In this document: positions 59,846 through 64,000 of the stretch, piece after piece | How positions within the stretch are numbered: position 1 is the stretch's first letter | Layout of the letters: each line of letters starts with the position of its first letter | Assembly: GCF_008831285.2 (NCBI RefSeq) | Contig: NC_045139.1 | Span: 19,877,912-19,941,911, forward strand | Origin: Nymphaea colorata | Lineage: Eukaryota > Streptophyta > Magnoliopsida > Nymphaeales > Nymphaeaceae | Length of the DNA stretch: 64,000 nucleotides | Direction of reading: 5' to 3' | Notes under the pieces: model-generated | Databases searched by the model: none | Told to the model about the DNA's origin: nothing | What the model saw: only the letters and a program-made list of their open reading frames with translations | Translations under genes and position numbers: made by a program

Positions 59846-60757
59846 TTATACCCAGTCACCCATTTTACACACTCTATTCTTTCGGTTTTTATTGTAGAAT
59901 TGCTTCCTTCGGGCTATTTCTAGATTTTTCTTTACGATGACCAATATTTCATCTCTTTCTCTCATTATATTGTCCTTATTGGGATCTTTTGAGCAATGGG
60001 ACAGCATGCGACTATATGTTGTCTCAAAGGGTGTCAGGTCTATGGAGGAGTGATGGCTTGTGTTATATGACAACTCTTACCAAGTAAAAAATTTGGTCCA
60101 GGTCTTGGGACAATGGCTGGTAAAGTATCTCAAGAAGGTCTCCAAAGTATGATTTACAATTTGACAATGCCCATTAGTTTGTGGATGGTATACAAAACTA
60201 AAGTGCGATGTAGTTCTCAACATCTTGAAATAACCACATTAAAAATAGTTGAGGAAATGAGAATCTTTGTCATTGATAATGGTTCTGGGTTTGCCATGAA
60301 GTTTACTAGCATGGCCATAGAAAGCTTCCACTGCCTAAGGGGCGGTGAAGGTCCTGGACAGTACAATGACATAAGTACACTTGATAAGTTTGTCGGCAAT
60401 GATCATAACTGTCTCCTTGCCACAAGAATTGGATATGGTTTCAATAAAGATGTATATTCGGGCACAATCAGGAATGGGTAGTAGGTTTAGGTGGCCTGGG
60501 TATTTGATTCCCTTATATTTATTTTGTTGGTAAGTGACACACTCCTTCATAAACTTCTTCAAGCCAGATTTTATGTTTTTGCAAAAGAAAGCCTCCTTGA
60601 GGTACTGAAGGGTGTTTTGGACAAATTCATGTCCAACTAAGGGTGAAAAAGTAAAATGGATAAGCAAATCAGGTATCAACTTGGATTCAATAGGCAGCCA
60701 TATTCTACTCTTATAATGAATTATCTCAATCCTAAGAGTATGATCAGAATGTGCCAA
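59846..60757 (-). pseudogene. Gypsy integrase, broken
   Basis: The frame 60757-60335 shows the zinc-binding and core start: a GHEFVQNTLQYLKEAFFCKN stretch, CVTYQQNKYKG (usual C-x2-C reads C-x-Y, so one Cys is lost), LLPIPDCARIYIF and IADKLIKCTYVIVL. The frame 60073-59846 holds the C-terminal part: YNTSHHSSIDLTPFETTYSR, then a charged helix and KMGDWV. The core between them is broken by stops. It belongs to the same polyprotein as the RT to its right. Confidence 0.82.
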
Positions 60758-60779
60758 CAGGGCTTGGACACTATACCAG

Positions 60780-61410
60780 ATATCTCTTCATGGCTTGATC
60801 TTCACTATTTTAGGTCATTGGTCAAAAAATAGTAGACAATGTCAGAATCACTCCTTCTGATTGGTCACCTCCCACCTTGAGAGAGTATGAGCAACACTAT
60901 TCTCCAGCCCTCTTGTATTAGATTTGGAAGTCACAAGTTATGATCTTGGCTAGCTACTTCTACTGTATTGATGTGGTAATTCTCTGGTCGATCAAGAACT
61001 TCAGATTCAGATGATCGGTCCTTACTACAAAGTGTCAGCCAAGAATGTAAAGCCTTCACTTGTCGAGGGCCATGACAATGCCAAGCATATCTCAGTCATA
61101 GGTGGACAGTGCACAAGAATGTGAATTGAGAGCTTTGCACAGATAGGCTATGGATGCCCAACTTGGGTGAGCTTAACCAAAATTCCCACGTTGCAGGCAT
61201 CGGTCTCTATCACAAACTCTCAGGAGAAGCCAAACTTGCAAGCACATGCATATTTAATGTTGCCTCCTTGAGCATCTAGAAGGCCATGGTGGCCTTCTCA
61301 GTTAATGCAAGTGAATTTTCTTGAGAAGCTGAGTGAGTGGGGAGGCAATGTGGCCATAATGGTGGATAAATTTCTAATAGTAACTGGTGAGGCCTATGAA
61401 TCATCTGGAG
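60780..61410 (-). pseudogene. Gypsy RNase H remnant
   Basis: Short in-frame pieces are recognisable on the minus strand, for example FVIETDACNVGI at about 61185-61225, matching the first catalytic Asp motif of Gypsy RNase H. The rest is too broken to follow in one frame. Confidence 0.6.
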
Positions 61411-62110
61411 GACATTACGTCATTGGGAGTTGGCCATTTCTCCATAGCTCGGAGCTTTCTGGGTCAGTATTCATGCCATCCGAGCCAACAATATGACCAG
61501 GGTAAATAACCATATGTATGTTTTCCAGATATGCATTTGGATATCTTGGCAAACAATGGTGACTCTGCAAGGTAGACAACATGAAATGAACATGATGTAG
61601 ATGATTATCACATGTCTTGGAGTATATGTAAATGTCATCAAAGAAGACAAGGCCAAGCCGAAGTAAGTAGGACCTGAAGATATCATTCATGATACACTAG
61701 AATACGGCAGAAGCATTTGTGAGACTAAAAGGCATGACAAGTCATGGGTCCTAACAGTCATCTTCTCAATGCCCTACATTGAGCCATGCAACGATGCAGT
61801 CATATAACAAGTTAGCCCGGTCATCCCTTATCTTCTTTTTTCATTCAGGCAAGGGGGCTTTGACTATATTGTAGGGAGAAAAAGGAATAAGCTTAGTAGG
61901 CTCAAACCTACAATATCACCGTTATGAGTCGGCATAGCTTAGCAAAGAAAAAAGCTTCATACAACTTGTCAACAAGCTCACCAATGATTGGAATATGATA
62001 TTTGTTGTTGATGGTAATGCCATTGAGAATGTGGTGATCAACACAAAACCTCCAAGAGTTGTTCTTCTTCTTGACTAAAAAGACATGTGATGAGAAAAAA
62101 AACTCAAGGA
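61411..62110 (-). pseudogene. Gypsy reverse transcriptase, broken
   Basis: Near 62100-61970 the minus strand reads KKNNSWRFCVDHHILNGITI and KYHIPIIGELVD, the RT finger motifs. Frame 61690-61415 holds the catalytic block LVFFDDIYIYSKT (FFDD, Asp pair intact), then HLHHV and a degraded YLGHIV motif (YPGHIVGSDGM). Stops and shifts separate them. Confidence 0.83.
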
Positions 62111-62399
62111 AGGATGAATGATGCCATTTTTCTGCATTTTCTTAACTAGATACTCAATCTCATTTTTCTGAGTGTGTGCATTATGGTAGAGACGCAGGTT
62201 CATGGGTTTGGATCCTCATGGAGGATGATGTGATGGTCCTGGGTATGTTGGAGAGGAAGACTCTTAGGCTCAGAGAAAATGGCTTCAAGCTGATCAAAGA
62301 CAATGTGGAAATCATGTGGGACCGACTTCTCAATGTCCTCATTGGGATCCTTTACCATGTAGGTGAAAAAACATGCAACCTTCTCCTCTACTCTGAAGT

Positions 62400-62780
62400 A
62401 GCTTTATAGCCTTTTTGGATCCTATATGAAACTTTAAAACATAGGCTTTTAGGTTAATCATAACACCTTTGTAAGGGAAGGTCATGGTCAATTTTGAAAA
62501 ATCCCAGGTTATCTCGCCCAAAGTGCCAATGCATACCTAACACGACATCCATTCCTTCTATAGGCAAAATGTAGAGATCCACCTCAAATTTGGCCTTTGG
62601 GAGCAGCAACTTGACATTCCTACACATGTTGCCATAAGTCTATTGTCATTACAACTACCACTTCAAATTGAGGATGCTCAGGGTAGCGTGATTGATCTCT
62701 TTCATCATGTATGTGTGTATGAAATTGTGAGTGGAGCTGGTGTCTACCAAGACATCTATTTCTTGGGTGCCTATCTTCCC
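62400..62780 (-). pseudogene. Gypsy aspartic protease remnant
   Basis: At about 62725-62760 the minus strand reads VLVDTSSTHNFIH, the retropepsin active-site block with the glycine of DS/TG changed to Ser. About 200 bases further on it reads GMDVVLGMHW, the second conserved protease block. One reading frame is interrupted by stops. It lies between gag and RT as expected. Confidence 0.72.
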
Positions 62781-62843
62781 TCTTACTTGCGTGGATTTGG
62801 TGGCTAAGGTGTGGTATGTCAAGGTCAACTCTTCATCATCACC

Positions 62844-63620
62844 CTAGGATGTATCCTCTACTTCCTCTTCACTAGACTCTTCTTTCTTAGAGTCACTCTC
62901 TCCCATGATGTACAGCTGCACGGCTTTGCACTTGAGGCCTTTGAACCACCTTTTATTGCAGTTATAATAAAAGATATTTTTTCTAATGTTATTCCCTTTA
63001 TTGCCTAAAGATGTCTTCAATCTTAGGCCAGACAGGGCAAGTAGAACTCGATGGTTTGGAAACATTCTTACCTTTGACTTGGCTTATAACTATGATAAGG
63101 CTTAGACAAACTGGCTTATCCGAGTAGGTCCTCTCATACATGTACCTCATGTAAGTCAACAAATTTTGGGTCTTCTTCAGTAAGTCTGGCTACGCTGAAG
63201 CACTCTTGGATAGTAACATGTTGGGTTGCTAGAACTTCGATCCAAATGTTTTCTAGAGGTCCTTCTATGAAGAAGTCGACTGAGGTCTAGGGTGAAATCT
63301 CTTCCACCACGGTGCTCAGGTTCTCAAGCTTGGTTATGTAATCATATAAAGGGCCAGTCATTTTGAGATTTTCCAACCCTACATCATCATATGTGAACAA
63401 GGACTCACCAAAATGGGCTATCATCTCCCATATGAGATCATCCCAATCAAAGTGTAGGGTGATGCTGTAGTACCACCTATACCATCTCGTGGGTCTAGTC
63501 TCAAAGTCCAAGTTGGCTATTGGCATGTATAGGTTATGGTTAATGGCTTGATAAATGAAGTTCTATTCAACTTTAAAAAACAATGTTTGAAAACCCTAAC
63601 CATCAAACTTGAAAAACTCA
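62844..63620 (-). pseudogene. Gypsy gag, broken
   Basis: Frame 63526-63287 matches the retrotrans_gag domain: ETRPTRWYRWYYSITLHFDWDDLIW, then IAHFGESLFTYDD and a LENLKMTGPLYDYITKLENL segment. Frame 63065-62844 holds the zinc-knuckle region (YNCNKRWFKGLKCK), its pattern degraded, and an acidic tail (SDSKKEESSEEEVED). The gag-only unit at 55335-57230 is homologous to this region. Confidence 0.78.
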
Positions 63621-64000
63621 ATTTTGAACCAGAGTAAAGGTAGAAATTTCCGATGATGGCAGCTTATAGGGATATAGGGTCACTCACATGGGTCATCCAT
63701 CTCTTGCTAGTAACCATGCCATTCATCATCATACCATCAAGAAAATAAGGTGAAGGAGGATGATGCTTCTTTGGGTGCTCATGTCCATACATGTATTCAT
63801 GCCCGTAGCGAATAGTGAGGAATTTGTGCATGATGCCTATGAAGTGCAAGAAAATCCAGGTGTGGTGCATAGTGCACATCGTGCTCGTCCAGTGCATGTG
63901 AAGAAGGAAAAGTTGGAAGAGGTAGGTGTGCAGTTGGTATCATTCAAACTAACCATTTGATTTGGATTAATAGCTATTCTTGAACCCAAGTCTGAGACAA
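63621..64000. other. Gypsy 5' interior, edge of window
   Basis: Continues the retroelement toward its 5' LTR outside the window. Short frames on both strands show no motif. It probably corresponds to the part near 56200-56400 in the gag-only unit. Confidence 0.45.

Larger units (their letters stand above)
58695..64000 (-). mobile_element. Decayed Gypsy LTR retrotransposon, runs off the right edge
   Basis: Right to left: gag, zinc-knuckle region, protease, RT, RNase H and integrase, the Gypsy order with integrase last, ending at the LTR 57231-58694. Stops and frameshifts are frequent. The 5' LTR is not in the window. It is a separate family from the Copia. Confidence 0.87.

Noticed and set aside
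1-64000. CRISPR array, tRNA, rRNA or bacterial-type operon
   Set aside because: No spaced identical repeats, cloverleaf or rRNA-like blocks were seen; the content is plant nuclear DNA.

Overview
This is nuclear DNA of a flowering plant. The evidence is a five-exon receptor-like cytoplasmic kinase gene with GT-AG introns, a P-class pentatricopeptide repeat (PPR) gene, AT-rich spacers with microsatellites, and typical plant transposons (Copia, Gypsy, L1-type LINE, hAT and MITEs). The species cannot be fixed from the sequence. Only two host protein-coding genes can be supported with confidence, both on the minus strand.

Layout. Positions 1-1008 look like non-coding or 3'-UTR sequence ending in an AATAAA. 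A PBS1/PBL27-type RLCK-VII kinase lies at 1435-7174 (minus, 5 exons, 461 aa). Positions 7175-16235 are gene-poor, with a 285-bp MITE (9361-9645) and a 438-bp hAT-type MITE (12537-12974). A decayed Copia retrotransposon on the minus strand fills 16236-23006; both LTRs, the polypurine tract, gag, protease/integrase, RT and RNase H are recognisable, and its leader carries a regular 20-21-bp tandem array. It is followed by a decayed L1-type LINE on the plus strand (about 23440-28310) and a second LINE tail near 29310. Positions 29331-37287 are mostly anonymous. The PPR gene (37288-38658, minus, 456 aa) resembles Arabidopsis At5g46680. Positions 38717-44629 are mostly anonymous, with one possible untranslated exon, and a LINE fragment on the minus strand follows at 44630-45490.

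From 46062 to the right edge the DNA is nested retroelement sequence. Three copies of one LTR family, each starting TGATGC, begin at 46062, 53854 and 57231. The first is split by a complete 5.46-kb hAT transposon (47421-52884) with a perfect 8-bp target duplication (CCTGGTGG). That hAT carries a decayed transposase and is itself interrupted by a 294-bp MITE (52185-52478) whose ends resemble the hAT's own ends and which has its own near-perfect 8-bp duplication. The other two LTRs flank a gag-only interior, and the right one also abuts a decayed Gypsy interior (INT, RNase H, RT, protease, gag, read right to left) that runs off the window.

How the parts relate. The two host genes are unrelated: the kinase is expected to act in immune signalling at the plasma membrane, the PPR protein in organellar RNA metabolism. 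All the transposons appear inactive. The stop codons in the hAT transposase fit C-to-T or G-to-A changes, as expected from deamination of methylated DNA. I found no unknown protein system. The most interesting structures are the three-level transposon nest, the 20-21-bp array in the Copia leader, and the shared-LTR Gypsy arrangement.
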